Source of the DNA: Scolanthus callimorphus
Lineage: Eukaryota > Cnidaria > Anthozoa > Actiniaria > Edwardsiidae
DNA length: 64,000 nt
NCBI GenBank assembly: GCA_033964015.1
Contig: CM066925.1
Span: forward strand, 2,803,199 to 2,867,198
Direction of reading: 5' to 3'
Position 1 is the stretch's first letter. The number at the start of each line of letters is the position of its first letter. Made by a program: the position numbers and the translations under genes. This document shows, in pieces, positions 33,739-45,644 of the stretch. The notes below the pieces were generated by a model. That model did not search any database, was not told where the DNA came from, and worked only from the letters and a program-made list of their open reading frames with translations.

Positions 33739-34640
33739 CGAAAAGTGATGATGGATAGGCTCTTTGCAACGAGCCTAGAAACAGACCTCTAAATTCCCAA
33801 GAGCAAATAAACGTACTATACTGGAAAGCAAACAAACATTTTAGTTTACCTTAAAAAAATTGATTGAAAAAGTGCCATATTCGAAGTGCCTTGACCAAGT
33901 TCTTTATGTGCAGGTAAAAAGATTACAGATCAGTCACGTTTCTAATTCGTTTGCGTTCCAGTACAACCACGTAACAGACCAACTACAAAGGGCCTATCAC
34001 TCACTTATCTGAAATCCTCGATAACCAGGTGCACAGGAGCCCAAAATGTGACACCTACGGGCATGGCAACAATTTCTTTATAAAAACCTATACATGCTTT
34101 TACTTATCCCAGGATGGCAGGGTCGCATGTATAACCGACCAAAACGCTGGCTCTTTCTAATCTTAAACTGCTTTTTCCTGTATTACTGTGCGACTACGTC
34201 AACCGGGCCATTTGTAAGAAGTTAGCCAATCAGAAAGCGAGTACAGAACAAAGGATCTCGACTTTCTTGAGATCTGAGACACCGAAATAACGCTTTTTTC
34301 GTAAAAATTGTGGAAATTATGGGCAGAAATAACTTCAAAACACTTTCGTCAGATGTATTGCAGGTATTAAATTTGCTTAAAATGGTTTGAATCTCTAAAT
34401 GACGAACTTTTTACGGGATGGCCCGGTTGACGTAGTCGCACAGTAAACTGACCTTTTCAAAACTTTTGAAAACCACAATGCGATAGTTGTAGCTCCCAAT
34501 CAGGCCTTGGGTATAGCTCTCCCTTGGAACCCCAACCCGGAGGAATTCCTGTGCTGGATGCGTGAATATAATGGATATTTGACTATTTGGTGAAGCTTAC
34601 TTACTACACTAGAATGAGTAGGTTCTAATTACCAGGGATT
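33739..34640. other. intergenic DNA of unit A
   Basis: No exon supported. GACTACGTCAACCGGGCCAT (about 34191) and its inverted counterpart GGCCCGGTTGACGTAGTCGC (about 34421) bracket 230 bp, suggesting another MITE; matching pairs exist in the other units. Confidence 0.45.
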
Positions 34641-34780
34641 TTTTTTAGAAACCCATCCAGGGGAAAAACTGAACTTCCCATGGTAGAAGAATGGGAAGTG
34701 TTCGGATTTCCCATGGCGTGTGCCTTGGGACATTTAGCTTTTTCCCATGGATGGGTTTCTGCAGAAATTCCCTGTGTAAT
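34640..34780. repeat. fold-back repeat, unit A copy
   Basis: GAAACCCATCCAGGGGAAAA at the left and TTTTTCCCATGGATGGGTTTC at the right form an imperfect hairpin. The same family is at 17075-17235, 42590-42730 and 58300-58420 (shorter). Confidence 0.6.
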
Positions 34781-34819
34781 GAAGCTTTGGACAATGTCTA
34801 CATGTACATGAACCTAAAC

Positions 34820-35277
34820 CTAAAGCATATCGGAGTCCATGAACTTATCCGGGTGATCCATATCCGATTTGGATCCCCGGAAATCATCTTGATAGTACGA
34901 TCCGTCGTGGTCATTGTATGACGGGTAGTTATCCGGGTGATCCGGGTAGCGTGGGTAACTCTTCTCCTCATCCGGGTACCTCGGGTAGCTTTTCTCGTTA
35001 TCCATGGGGTAGCTAGGATAGTCTCGCTCGTCCCGCGGGTAACGGGAATAGGTGCGATCCTCGTATGTAGGAGGACTGACGGGCTTTTCACCGCTGTACA
35101 CGATGGGCTTCTTTGATTGGGTGGAGTAAGTTTGCGCGGGGGGACGTGCGGGTTGGCGTTTGTCGCCACTAGAGCCCGCGCCATCTCCTCTCATCATGAG
35201 CACGGCCAGAATGATGATAATTATGAGCGCGAACCCCAACAAGATGGACACAACAATAAGAGCGATGGTAACATCAT
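34820..35277 (-). CDS. orphan last exon, transmembrane segment and cytoplasmic tail (unit A)
   Basis: A 458-bp terminal exon, acceptor GATTTTTCAG, entering in phase 1 and ending DSDML-stop. It encodes a strong membrane segment (TIALIVVSILLGFALIIIII), a basic stop-transfer region and a tail rich in Tyr, Pro, Asp and Ser with SYPRYPDEE-type repeats. A PPTY motif could bind WW domains. It is nearly identical to 58462-58919, the last exon of the cholinesterase-like gene. Here the nearest upstream exon on this strand is the PAN exon at 36382-36717, whose phase 0 donor does not fit. It is probably a duplicated orphan, though its frame is intact. Confidence 0.7.
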
Positions 35278-36258
35278 CTGAAAAATCAATATAAGAACTC
35301 TCATTGACAACAAATCTCTGGCGGTCTATGGTTACCTGTTTGCAAAGATATCTGAGGAAAGAAATCACTATCATGTTCAGCTTTTGGCAAAAAACGTGAG
35401 TGTACTATGTCCGCACGACCCCCTATAAGAGCGACTTTGGTACTCTGACAAATAATTATAAACACAACATGGGACACATTTGTAGCCAGTTCTCAACCTT
35501 TCAAGTGCAAGGACGTGTTTTAAAACCTGGATTCGTTTACTCCTATTTAAAGAGCATGTGTCAGCCACTCCTTTGTTATTGTTTTCATTCGGTATTAGAC
35601 GAATTACATGTAGAAAATTTGAAATAACCATCTACGAACAAAGTTTTCTTCTTCATTTACCAAATTGAATCGAAAATATCGCACTACATTCCTTAAAAAT
35701 CGGGCGATGACCTCGGCCTTGAAAATATTTGACCTCGGTCACGGTATTTCACGATCCGGACCTCCCAGCCGGTAAATAACATATATTTATTATATGGCAA
35801 CGATAGTACGCGCGCTCTGATTGGCTAATCAGCGGGCAGAATTTTACCGTATTGCCCGTGGGCAATACGCCGCCATTTTACAAAACGGGCGCGCGTGGCT
35901 CTGTCAGAGTTCATTCAACCGAAGCAAACCTCAAACAGAGACAACATTCGTCGTGGTTGAGGAAGCTAAACCTTTCTTCTTTCCGAACTGTAAAACCTCT
36001 ATAAACTTAACTACCATCTGGATTGAGTGGCAACTGAAATGATGGGTGTAATACAAGGAAAAATTTCAGAGAACTTCGCTCGGCAGACTAGTCGTGTTTT
36101 CGTGTTGAGATTCATTATTGACAAACAGATTTACATGGATTTTCAAGAAATCTATATTCCATCACACAGACAATCTTCTCACTCACATGTAACAGAAATA
36201 TAAGGGGCAACTAACAGCGGATACAAGCGAAGATTTTGAAAACTTTATAGTTCTCGAG
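35278..36258. other. duplicated intron remnant and junction filler
   Basis: Up to about 35780 this matches 58920-59430, including the repeat GACCTCCCAGCCGGTAAATA; the same repeat is inverted near 21340. The remaining 480 bp to 36258 are not found next to the original cholinesterase exon and mark the duplication junction. The palindrome GTATTGCCCGTGGGCAATAC lies near 35850. Confidence 0.6.
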
Positions 36259-36381
36259 CGGAGTGTGATAATTGCTAGTGTGTTACTGTAGATCCTCCTA
36301 CAAAATTAACATTAAAGAAAACATTGAAAAACATCTAGTAGATAATCATTCATGAATAAAGTGCTACCTTTTTCTACTCAC

Positions 36382-36717
36382 ATGCACAGTAAAAAAGTCG
36401 AAATCCTCATTGTTCTGCAGTAAATGAAAATGTTGTAACCCATCTATTGAAAACAGCTCACACATCTGCCCAGTTCCATTTTGTTGCTTCCCATTATTGA
36501 ACGACAAACATTTTGTTTCTGCGAGGCACATCTGCGCGCAGTCAAAGTTGCCATCAACAAGCTGCCTATTTAGTAAATCACTCTCTGGGTACTCAAACTT
36601 GGTGTTACGATGTAGTCTGTAAGTTCTGCTACGAAATTCCTTTGGAGAAACGCGATAAACAATGAGAAAGATATTCTGAAGACAGAAAAAGAAATGTAGC
36701 ACGGTCGATCTCGCCAT
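36382..36717 (-). CDS. duplicated PAN first exon, unit B
   Basis: Same 112-codon signal-plus-PAN exon as 27968-28303, with one amino-acid change (FSIDG for FSVDG). The frame and donor are intact. The next recognised exon downstream on this strand is the transmembrane exon at 34820-35277. The phases (0 then 1) are incompatible, so a PAN-transmembrane fusion is not predicted without an unseen intervening exon. It could still be used as an alternative first exon of the EGF/D8C gene 14 kb away. Confidence 0.6.
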
Positions 36718-36890
36718 TTCTCAATACTTCATGATAGAGTCACCATAAGTCACGTCACGTCATGTGACGTCACTAGCGAACTAACAACCTCTTGAGTCTC
36801 ATTCCAAAATCAACTCGGCAGGCGTCCTCGTTCCCGTGCCTCCTCTGTTTTGACGGATTCTGATTGGCTAATATGAGACACGCCTAATTA

Positions 36891-36967
36891 TGAAAATCAT
36901 CAGGGTTCAAACTTGTAACTTTCCAGTTACTATACCCAAACCCTTATAACCACTACGCTATGAGTGA
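36891..36967 (-). ncRNA. tRNA-like SINE promoter, unit B
   Basis: Same A box and B box as the unit A copy; a 73-bp neighbouring segment of unit A is missing here and in C. Confidence 0.45.
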
Positions 36968-39000
36968 ATTCGCTGGTTCGACAGCTCGTGTTATTGATTA
37001 CGTACCTTCTTTAATAGAACGAGGCATATACTATAAAAATATGCTAAAACGATGTATTAACCCTTATCCTGACTAATAGTCCGTTGGTAGTTCAAATATT
37101 TTGAATGTTTTTAGGTCAATTTGAAGTAATATTATCAAAAATATCGTAACATTATTCATGGTGAGCATTCCTCCATTTAGGAATGACGCGGAAGTATGTT
37201 TGTCCGCCACTTTTGAAAACTGAAGTAACGGTTGAGAAAATGATCATGTATGGACGTCCTGTAGCAGATTTGGTATGACCAGGGAGTTGTATTTAGACGA
37301 CCAGGGACCAAATATTCGAAGAGAAACTTTCATCACGAACTAACAAACATTACATTTTCCGAACCGCTGTTTTCACACTCTTCGATACGAAGAGCGTCTG
37401 ACTGAAGAAATATCAATTTCTTAACCATTATAGATTATTCTCTTTCAGACAGTACCGTAATACCACTCACCTTTATATTTTGAAGTTTATCCAGAGATCT
37501 GAAGCGTCAAATAGAGAAAATCGCCTTGTTCTTGCTTGTTTTAAAGTCCGAGTCGCTCACAACGAGTCACAACGAGTCACGAACACATCTGAACTTAGCG
37601 CGAAACAATCATTGAATACTAATCCTGCGTTCTGATTGGCTGTTACCAGGAGTTTCATCTCCATTCTCTCACAACTCCCTGGTATGACTGAACCTGGCTT
37701 GGCCTGATGTAGATGTTGTAGATAATAGGATGAAATCGCGTAGTCGCGGTCGCGGTCACGTTCGCGACGAGGCACAACTTTGTCGCGGCACATTTCACAG
37801 TCATACGAAATCTGCTTTAGAATCTACGACTTCCGGTTTATCTACTTACAGAGTCTCGTACAGTCAGCATGACCGAGAAGCATGACCGTGCTTTGCTGTC
37901 GTTTCGAGAGTTAGCTCTTCGTCGGAGCGAAGATATAGTTCCTTTGCTCCAACGAAAAGCTAACTCTAGAAACTTTAGCAAAACACCAGGTTGTCCATGG
38001 CATTTCACATAAATATCAACCTTTGGTTATTATCATTGTCCATATAAAGCACTATCGCAGAGGCGGGCATAGGGGACCCTCGAATACCGTAATATCGTGT
38101 CCAAATACGCAAAACAGTAATATCGCGTGAAAAATTCGCAAATACCGCGATATCGTGTCTAGAATTCGCAACACAGTATAATCATTGCATTTGACTGGCC
38201 GTGTAAATAAACTGGTCCAGGAAGCCAAACACAGAACATTTCGCATGGTGTAACAGTTCTACGAAATATCAGTCTCCGCAGACAAAGATAATACCGAATT
38301 ACCGTCATTTCAGATTTTTTTTCCCGAAAAACCGCGTGTTCTAAAGTCTCATCCCGCATTTGAGCGGCTCAGAATATCGAAATATCGCGTCCTTAGTATT
38401 ACCGAAATATCGAGGCAAATTTGTTCGAATGCCGTAGTACCGCGCTCTATCATACTTCCTGATCCTTTCTTACAAAAGTCGTAACATGGATCTTTTTTAC
38501 GGATTTCAGTGGCACTGTCTCTACTGTGACTCTACTGATCCGTATTCTCGGTGAACCTGCAGGGTCATTAAATCCGGCAATTATGAGAGGGCTGAAATTA
38601 GACTGGGATATATGTTTACTTCGTTTAGTAATTTCCGGGTTTAGCAAACATTTTAATGAAACAAGTGCTACAGTTAGCCAACTTACCGGCGCCGTTGTCC
38701 ATGTTATTTACCGGAAATCACAACCTTCATGTTAAAAAGAAAAAAACAACATTTTAGATATCCTGCTTTAATGTTGAATAATAACACGAAGAAAGGCTGA
38801 TACTACGCGATAAATCTTAACAGGACAGTGGCATGATAGAGTCCAAACTGAAAGTCTATAAACAACCGTGGACAGCTGTTTCGACCTTTATTAATCAAAG
38901 CGGAAGGATGGTGTGAAGTAATCTCCCACCCCACCTGCGTTCCGCTTCATGGAGCGAAAGTCAAGTTTCACCCAAAATGGATAGCATGTAAAACATTTTT
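36968..39000. other. intergenic DNA of unit B, C-like part
   Basis: Same layout as 28626-30253 plus the 404-bp TATGA-flanked element. It lacks the unit A-only minisatellite insertion. No coding sequence is supported. Confidence 0.5.
37279..37682. mobile_element. TATGA-flanked MITE, unit B copy
   Basis: 404 bp, ends CCAGGGAGTTGT and its complement, with a 5-bp duplication TATGA at 37274-37278 and 37683-37687. Unit A has the empty site (GGTATGACTGAACC). Present also in unit C at 45241-45644. No coding sequence. Confidence 0.85.
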
Positions 39001-39208
39001 AATTCTGAGTTTGTAACTTACTTATTTTAGTTATGTTTAAATAAAGTGGGCTTTGCCATGGAATGCAGACAAACATGAGCCCGAGCGGTCATAGCCTGCG
39101 ATCTCGCGTGTGTTTTTTTTGCATATTTTTTTTTTGGCGCGCGGGATTCCTGTGTGGAGGTGATTAATAATTCATAGGCTTCACGGTTCTATTGTTTATG
39201 TCTATTAA

Positions 39209-39636
39209 GTAATGGTCCGTATAAGAACTAGGCAAGCCAACGGCAATTTTCTATTGAAAATATAGGCAATTTCATTTGATAAACCATGAATTCAGTAAAT
39301 TCACTATGCTAGAAAAACTTGTCTGAGTATTTTTAGGGATGTATAAGCACATGTGGTACTCACAAACAGGATATGCAATTTTAAAAGACTTTGTGTGTGG
39401 GGAACCTAGCGTAAAATGCTGATTCTCACTCCTTTGTTCTTCTGCAATCTGATTGGTCTAGAGACTTTTTGTTGTCATATTTTCTCAAAGCAAGTCGACA
39501 TCTATCAATTTTTCACTTGTATTGTGTTACTAGTCATGACCACTTTCTGTGGGCAAAAAAAGGACATATCCTACGTGGGGAACCTTCAATGCCGTAGAAC
39601 AATGAAAGTTTGCCTAGTTCTTGCATGGATGATTAC
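39209..39636. mobile_element. TTAA-flanked MITE, unit B copy
   Basis: 428 bp, the same element as 31360-31786 at the orthologous site, flanked by TTAA. Absent from unit C. Confidence 0.75.
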
Positions 39637-39639
39637 TTA

Positions 39640-42600
39640 ATTATTATCACCTCCACTGTGAGTATCCCATCTAGCCACGACCAGATAATATCAGCACTTC
39701 TTCTCCCCCGCGACACAGGAATCCCGCGCGCCAAAAAAAAAAAAAAAATGAAAAATATAAAAAACAAATATCCGAGAAATTCCTTGGAGAACCGGCTCGC
39801 AGGCTGGAGCGTGCAGAATCATTGGATGTTTCTCGACGCACATCTCCGTAGTAATATGTTTTGTGAATAACCCGGACTCGTACACAGTCGCTAAAACAAT
39901 TAAGAAAAAAAGAACAAGAAGGCGGGCGCGAAGGCTTCTGGGAGGAGAAATGATGGCAGTCGAGACTGATGGCATCTGCTTCACAACTAGTCAGTTGAGG
40001 GCAGAAGTTAGCTTATTAAGTTGTCGATGTTCCTCTTGTAGCCTACTGCTTTGCTATGTGTTGCACCCTGGCCTCTACATCACTAGATTTGCTTCATTTT
40101 GGCAAAGGGATAAAGTAAAAAAAAAACCGCTAAACTAGAAAGAAGGAAGATTTCGTATTCCGTGCGCCTGCTGCATGTATATGACGTAATTTCTTTACTT
40201 CTCTCTGATTGGTATATTTTCGCGCGAAAATCTAAAAATAGCCCAAGCCATAAAACACATGCAAGAACCACCCATTAGGGGATGCACGCTCCTACTTATG
40301 AGCTTCTGGTACGAGTCTGCGAATAACCCATGGGCCACTTTCACCTAAGTTTGTAAGAACGTTCGCGTCTCAAGCTGTAGCCGATCAGTTTCTGGCGCGC
40401 CCAAACTTACACATGGTAAATATAAGACAGGAAAAATACTTTATTGCATGGTGCTATCAATTCATATACAGAAATATTACAAACTAATCAACAACCTTAT
40501 AACAAAGACCCTAACATTAGCACTAATTTTCGTGTGACTTTAATTTCGCGATTTAAAAAAAAAGTACCCTCATGTATTTCTTGCTTTCTCAATTTAATAA
40601 AGGAACATACGTCTATTTATTGCGTATAATGGTAACGTTAAGCATAAGAATACAATATCTGACTGTGCCTATGTTTTTTTTGTTATTAATTCAGCAATAA
40701 GAAGTGTAAAATAATGATAAAATCTCATTCGAAATTAATTCCCTAAGAATTTTCCATCAAAATCGTGAAACTAAGGAAACAGCGAAATATGCCGTCCCTT
40801 TTTTCGCGAAATTAAGTGCCCGCGAAAATTGGTACCAATAAAGTAACACTGGGTAGGAAGGGGCGGAACCAGCGTGATTGATAGGTTTGCGAGTTTGGCT
40901 GAAAAATAGTTGGTCGGATGACCTTTTTTTTTACAAACTTCAAGAAAGTGCTGCCGTTTTTTTACGAATCCACACAGGCCTCGGGCAGAGAAAAAAAGAT
41001 GGCGACCAAGAGAACGATGATTCTCGAACATCGGCAAGTTCTGGTCAATTTTCCTGCCTTTTTCGCTAATATGAGAAAAATACTTGACAGACTTCCTAAG
41101 TTGGATCTCCTAATAAGGAAGTCTTGCAACGTCATTGTGATTGTCGCAAGTCAGTTTTTTGGTGACATTTTCTTGATATACTCAAGAAAATAAACGAAAC
41201 GAGATCTTCATGCTGGTCCGCCCCTCACTATACCGTAGCTATTTGAAAATGAACCATAAAAGAGTACGTAAAAACCCTTACACAAGAAGAGAAGATATAG
41301 TGTTAGGAATTGCCTTTGTGGTTTTGTGTAGTTTGTTGTTCCGCAAACTCGCTACAAACACTCGCTTTTGAAAAAACCGCCCACACTCAAACCGGGATGG
41401 AAAAATTGTGTAAACCCAAGCCTGGTAGAGCGGATCCCATTCAACTGCAGTACAACCCAACGCAAAATAAACACCAGTTCTAGTAGGAGTCTAGTTCACC
41501 AGTTCTAGTAGGACCCAAGCCTGGTAGAGCGGATCCCATTCGACTGCAGTACAACCCAACGCAAAATAAACACCAGTTCTAGTAGGAGTCTAGTTCACCA
41601 GTTCTAGTAGGACCCAAGCCTGGTAGAGCGGATCCCATTCGACTGCAGTACAACCCAACGCAAAATAAACACCAGTTCTAGTAGGAGTCAACGAAAAGTG
41701 ATGATGGATAGGCTCTTTGCAACGAGCCTAGAAACAGACCTCTAAATTCCCAAGAGCAAATAAACGTACTATACTGGAAAGCAAACAAACATTTTAGTTT
41801 ACCTTAAAAAAAATTGATTGAAAAAGTGCCATATTCGAAGTGCCTTGACCAAGTTCTTTATGTGCAGGTAAAAAGATTACAGATCAGTCACGTTTCTAAT
41901 TCGTTTGCGTTCCAGTACAACCACGTAACAGACCAACTACAAAGGGCCTATCACTCACTTATCTGAAATCCTCGATAACCAGGTGCACAGGAGCCCAAAA
42001 TGTGACACCTACGGGCATGGCAACAATTTCTTTATAAAAACCTATACATGCTTTTACTTATCCCAGGATGGCAGGGTCGCATGTATAACCGACCAAAACG
42101 CTGGCTCTTTCTAATCTTAAACTGCTTTTTTCCTGTATTACTGTGCGACTACGTCAACCGGGCCATTTGTAAGAAGTTAGCCAATCAGAAAGCGAGTACA
42201 GAACAAAGGATCTCGACTTTCTTGAGATCTGAGACACCGAAATAACGCTTTTTTCGTAAAAATTGTGGAAATTATGGGCAGAAATAACTTCAAAACACTT
42301 TCGTCAGATGTATTGCAGGTATTAAATTTGCTTAAAATGGTTTGAATCTCTAAATGACGAACTTTTTACGGGATGGCCCGGTTGACGTAGTCGCACAGTA
42401 AACTGACCTTTTCAAAACTTTTGAAAACCACAATGCGATAGTTGTAGCTCCCAATCAGGCCTTGGGTATAGCTCTCCCTTGGAACCCCAACCCGGAGGAA
42501 TTCCTGTGCTGGATGCGTGAATATAATGGATATTTGACTATTTGGTGAAGCTTACTTACTACACTAGAATGAGTAGGTTCTAATTACCAGGGATTTTTTT

Positions 42601-42770
42601 TAGAAACCCATCCAGGGGAAAAACTGAACTTCCCATGGTAGAAGAATGGGAAGTGTTCGGATTTCCCATGGCGTGTGCCTTGGGACATTTAGCTTTTTCC
42701 CATGGATGGGTTTCTGCAGAAATTCCCTGTGTAATGAAGCTTTGGACAATGTCTACATGTACATGAACCT
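39640..42770. other. intergenic DNA of unit B, A-like part
   Basis: Same order as 31790-34820 of unit A and almost base-identical. Includes the fold-back repeat at 42590-42730 and the minisatellite at 41415-41691. No gene is supported. Confidence 0.5.
41415..41691. repeat. 99-bp tandem repeat, three copies (unit B)
   Basis: Units start at 41415, 41514 and 41613. Two copies are present in unit A and one in unit C. Confidence 0.85.
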
Positions 42771-42774
42771 AAAC

Positions 42775-43232
42775 CTAAAGCATATCGGAGTCCATGAACT
42801 TATCCGGGTGATCCATATCCGATTTGGATCCCCGGAAATCATCTTGATAGTACGATCCGTCGTGGTCATTGTATGACGGGTAGTTATCCGGGTGATCCGG
42901 GTAGCGTGCGTAACTCTTCTCCTCATCCGGGTACCTCGGGTAGCTTTTCTCGTTATCCATGGGGTAGCTAGGATAGTCTCGCTCGTCCCGCGGGTAACGG
43001 GAATAGGTGCGATCCTCGTATGTAGGAGGACTGACGGGCTTTTCACCGCTGTACACGATGGGCTTCTTTGATTGGGTGGAGTAAGTTTGCGCGGGGGGAC
43101 GTGCGGGTTGGCGTTTGTCGCCACTAGAGCCCGCGCCATCTCCTCTCATCATGAGCACGGCCAGAATGATGATAATTATGAGCGCGAACCCCAACAAGAT
43201 GGACACAACAATAAGAGCGATGGTAACATCAT
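42775..43232 (-). CDS. orphan last exon, transmembrane segment and tail (unit B)
   Basis: Same exon as 34820-35277 with one amino-acid change seen (SYARYP for SYPRYP). The frame, acceptor and stop are intact. Its upstream neighbour on this strand is the broken PAN exon of unit C, so it has no in-phase partner in the window except the distant cholinesterase exons, from which it could in principle serve as an alternative last exon. Confidence 0.65.
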
Positions 43233-44220
43233 CTGAAAAATCAATATAAGAACTCTCATTGACAACAAATCTCTGGCGGTCTATGGTTACCTGTTTGCAA
43301 AGATATCTGAGGAAAGAAATCACTATCATGTTCAGCTTTTGGCAAAAAACGTGAGTGTACTATGTCCGCACGACCCCCTATAAGAGCGACTTTGGTACTC
43401 TGACAAATAATTATAAACACAACATGGGACACATTTGTAGCCAGTTCTCAACCTTTCAAGTGCAAGGACGTGTTTTAAAACCTGGATTCGTTTACTCCTA
43501 TTTAAAGAGCATGTGTCAGCCACTCCTTTGTTATTGTTTTCATTCGGTATTAGACGAATTACATGTAGAAAATTTGAAATAACCATCTACGAACAAAGTT
43601 TTCTTCTTCATTTACCAATTGAATCGAAAATATCGCACTACATTCCTTAAAAATCGGGCGCGGATGACCTCGGCCTTGAAAATATTTGACCTCGGTCACG
43701 GTATTTCACGATCCGGACCTCCCAGCCGGTAAATAACATATATTTATTATATGGCAACGATAGTACGCGCGCTCTGATTGGCTAATCAGCGGGCAGAATT
43801 TTACCGTATTGCCCGTGGGCAATACGCATTCCCGCCATTTTACAAAACGGGCGCGCGTGGCTCTGTCAGAGTTCATTCAACCGAAGCAAACCTCAAACAG
43901 AGACAACATTCGTCGTGGTTGAGGAAGCTAAACCTTTCTTCTTTCCGAACTGTAAAACCTCTATAAACTTAACTACCATCTGGATTGAGTGGCAACTGAA
44001 ATGATGGGTGTAATACAAGGAAAAATTTCAGAGAACTTCGCTCGGCAGACTAGTCGTGTTTTCGTGTTGAGATTCATTATTGACAAACAGATTTACATGG
44101 ATTTTCAAGAAATCTATATTCCATCACACAGACAATCTTCTCACTCACATGTAACATAAATATAAGGGGCAACTAACAGCGGATACAAGCGAAGATTTTG
44201 AAAACTTTATAGTTCTCGAG
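43233..44220. other. duplicated intron remnant and junction filler, unit B
   Basis: Same as 35278-36258, including the dispersed GACCTCCCAGCCGGTAAATA repeat and the 480-bp junction segment. Confidence 0.6.
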
Positions 44221-44343
44221 CGGAGTGTGATAATTGCTAGTGTGTTACTGTAGATCCTCCTACAAAATTAACATTAAAGAAAACATTGAAAAACATCTAG
44301 TAGATAATCATTCATGAATAAAGTGCTACCTTTTTCTACTCAC

Positions 44344-44680
44344 ATGCACAGTAAAAAAGTCGAAATCCTCATTGTTCTGCAGTAAATGAAAATGTTGTAA
44401 CCCATCTACTGAAAACAGCTCACACATCTGCCCAGATTCCATTTTGTTGCTTCCCATTATTGAACGACAAACATTTTGTTTCTGCGAGGGACATCTGCGC
44501 GCAGTCAAAGTTGCCATCAACAAGCTGCCTATTTAGTAAATCACTCTCTGGGTACTCAAACTTGGTGTTACGATGTAGTCTGTAAGTTCTGCTACGAAAT
44601 TCCTTTGGAGAAACGCGATAAACAATGAGAAAGATATTCTGAAGACAGAAAAAGAAATGTAGCACGGTCGATCTCGCCAT
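44344..44680 (-). pseudogene. broken PAN first exon, unit C
   Basis: The same exon with a one-base insertion near 44434 (CCCAGATTCC against CCCAGTTCC in A and B). This shifts the frame and stops it after NGIWADV. A conserved cysteine of the PAN motif is also changed to Ser (QMSLAE for QMCLAE). Both point to relaxed constraint on the duplicated exon. Confidence 0.8.
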
Positions 44681-44853
44681 TTCTCAATACTTCATGATAG
44701 AGTCACCATAAGTCACGTCACGTCATGTGACGTCACTAGCGAACTAACAACCTCTTGAGTCTCATTCCAAAATCAACTCGGCAGGCGTCCTCGTTCCCGT
44801 GCCTCCTCTGTTTTGACGGATTCTGATTGGCTAATATGAGACACACCTAATTA

Positions 44854-44930
44854 TGAAAATCATCAGGGTTCAAACTTGTAACTTTCCAGTTACTATACCC
44901 AAACCCTTATAACAACTACGCTATGAGTGA
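44854..44930 (-). ncRNA. tRNA-like SINE promoter, unit C
   Basis: Same A/B-box structure as in A and B, with one change next to the A box (AACAACTACG on the plus strand against AACCACTACG). Confidence 0.4.
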
Positions 44931-45240
44931 ATTCGCTGGTTCGACAGCTCGTGTTATTGATTACGTACCTTCTTTAATAGAACGAGGCATATACTATAAA
45001 AATATGCTAAAACGATGTATTAACCCTTATCCTGACTAATAGTCCGTTGGTAGTTCAAATATTTTGAATGTTTTTAGTCAATTTGAAGTAATATTATCAA
45101 AAATATCGTAACATTATTCATGGTGAGCATTCCTCCATTTAGGAATGACGCGGAAGTATGTTTGTCCGCCACTTTTGAAAACTGAAGTAACGGTTGAGAA
45201 AATGATCATGTATGGACGTCCTGTAGCAGATTTGGTATGA

Positions 45241-45644
45241 CCAGGGAGTTGTATTTAGACGACCAGGGACCAAATATTCGAAGAGAAACTTTCATCACGA
45301 ACTAACAAACATTACATTTTCCGAACCGCTGTTTTCACACTCTTCGATACGAAGAGCGTCTGACTGAAGAAATATCAATTTCTTAACCATTATAGATTAT
45401 TCTCTTTCAGACAGTACCGTAATACCACTCACCTTTATATTTTGAAGTTTGTCCAGAGATCTGAAGCGTCAAATAGAGAAAATCGCCTTGTTCTTGCTTG
45501 TTTTAAAGTCCGAGTCGCTCACAACGAGTCACAACGAGTCACGAACACATCTGAACTTAGCGCGAAACAATCATTGAATACTAATCCTGCGTTCTGATTG
45601 GCTGTTACCAGGAGTTTCATCTCCATTCTCTCACAACTCCCTGG
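45241..45644. mobile_element. TATGA-flanked MITE, unit C copy
   Basis: 404 bp, the same insertion as 37279-37682 with TATGA on both sides; absent from unit A. Confidence 0.85.

Larger units (their letters stand above)
27845..36258. repeat. tandem segmental duplication, unit A (8.41 kb)
   Basis: The first of three direct copies; homology begins at CGGAGTGTGATAATTGC (27845, 36259, 44221). It carries, left to right, a PAN first exon, a tRNA-like SINE head, intergenic DNA and a transmembrane/tail last exon. Unit-specific features are a 0.9-kb insertion at about 30254-31162, a 73-bp segment at about 28473-28545 absent from B and C, and absence of the 404-bp TATGA-flanked element. Confidence 0.95.
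36259..44220. repeat. tandem segmental duplication, unit B (7.96 kb), hybrid
   Basis: The left part (to about 39.0 kb) shares the 404-bp TATGA-flanked insertion, the 73-bp deletion and single-base variants with unit C. The right part shares the TTAA-flanked MITE and the TM-exon flank with unit A. See finding on unequal crossing-over. Confidence 0.95.

Noticed and set aside
34798..35184. 128-codon Arg/Thr-rich minus-strand frame over the transmembrane exons (repeated at 42753 and 58440)
   Set aside because: It is a frame-shifted shadow of the tail exon; its Arg/Thr repeats come from the Tyr/Pro codon repeats. The real frame has a membrane span and matching splice phase.
35377..35631. 84-codon minus-strand frame repeated in all units next to the TM exon
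   Set aside because: No domain, no splice context; conserved only because the whole unit is recently duplicated.
34820..36717. A PAN-transmembrane receptor gene formed by PAN B and TM A exons
   Set aside because: Donor phase 0 and acceptor phase 1 do not fit, and no bridging exon is visible between them.
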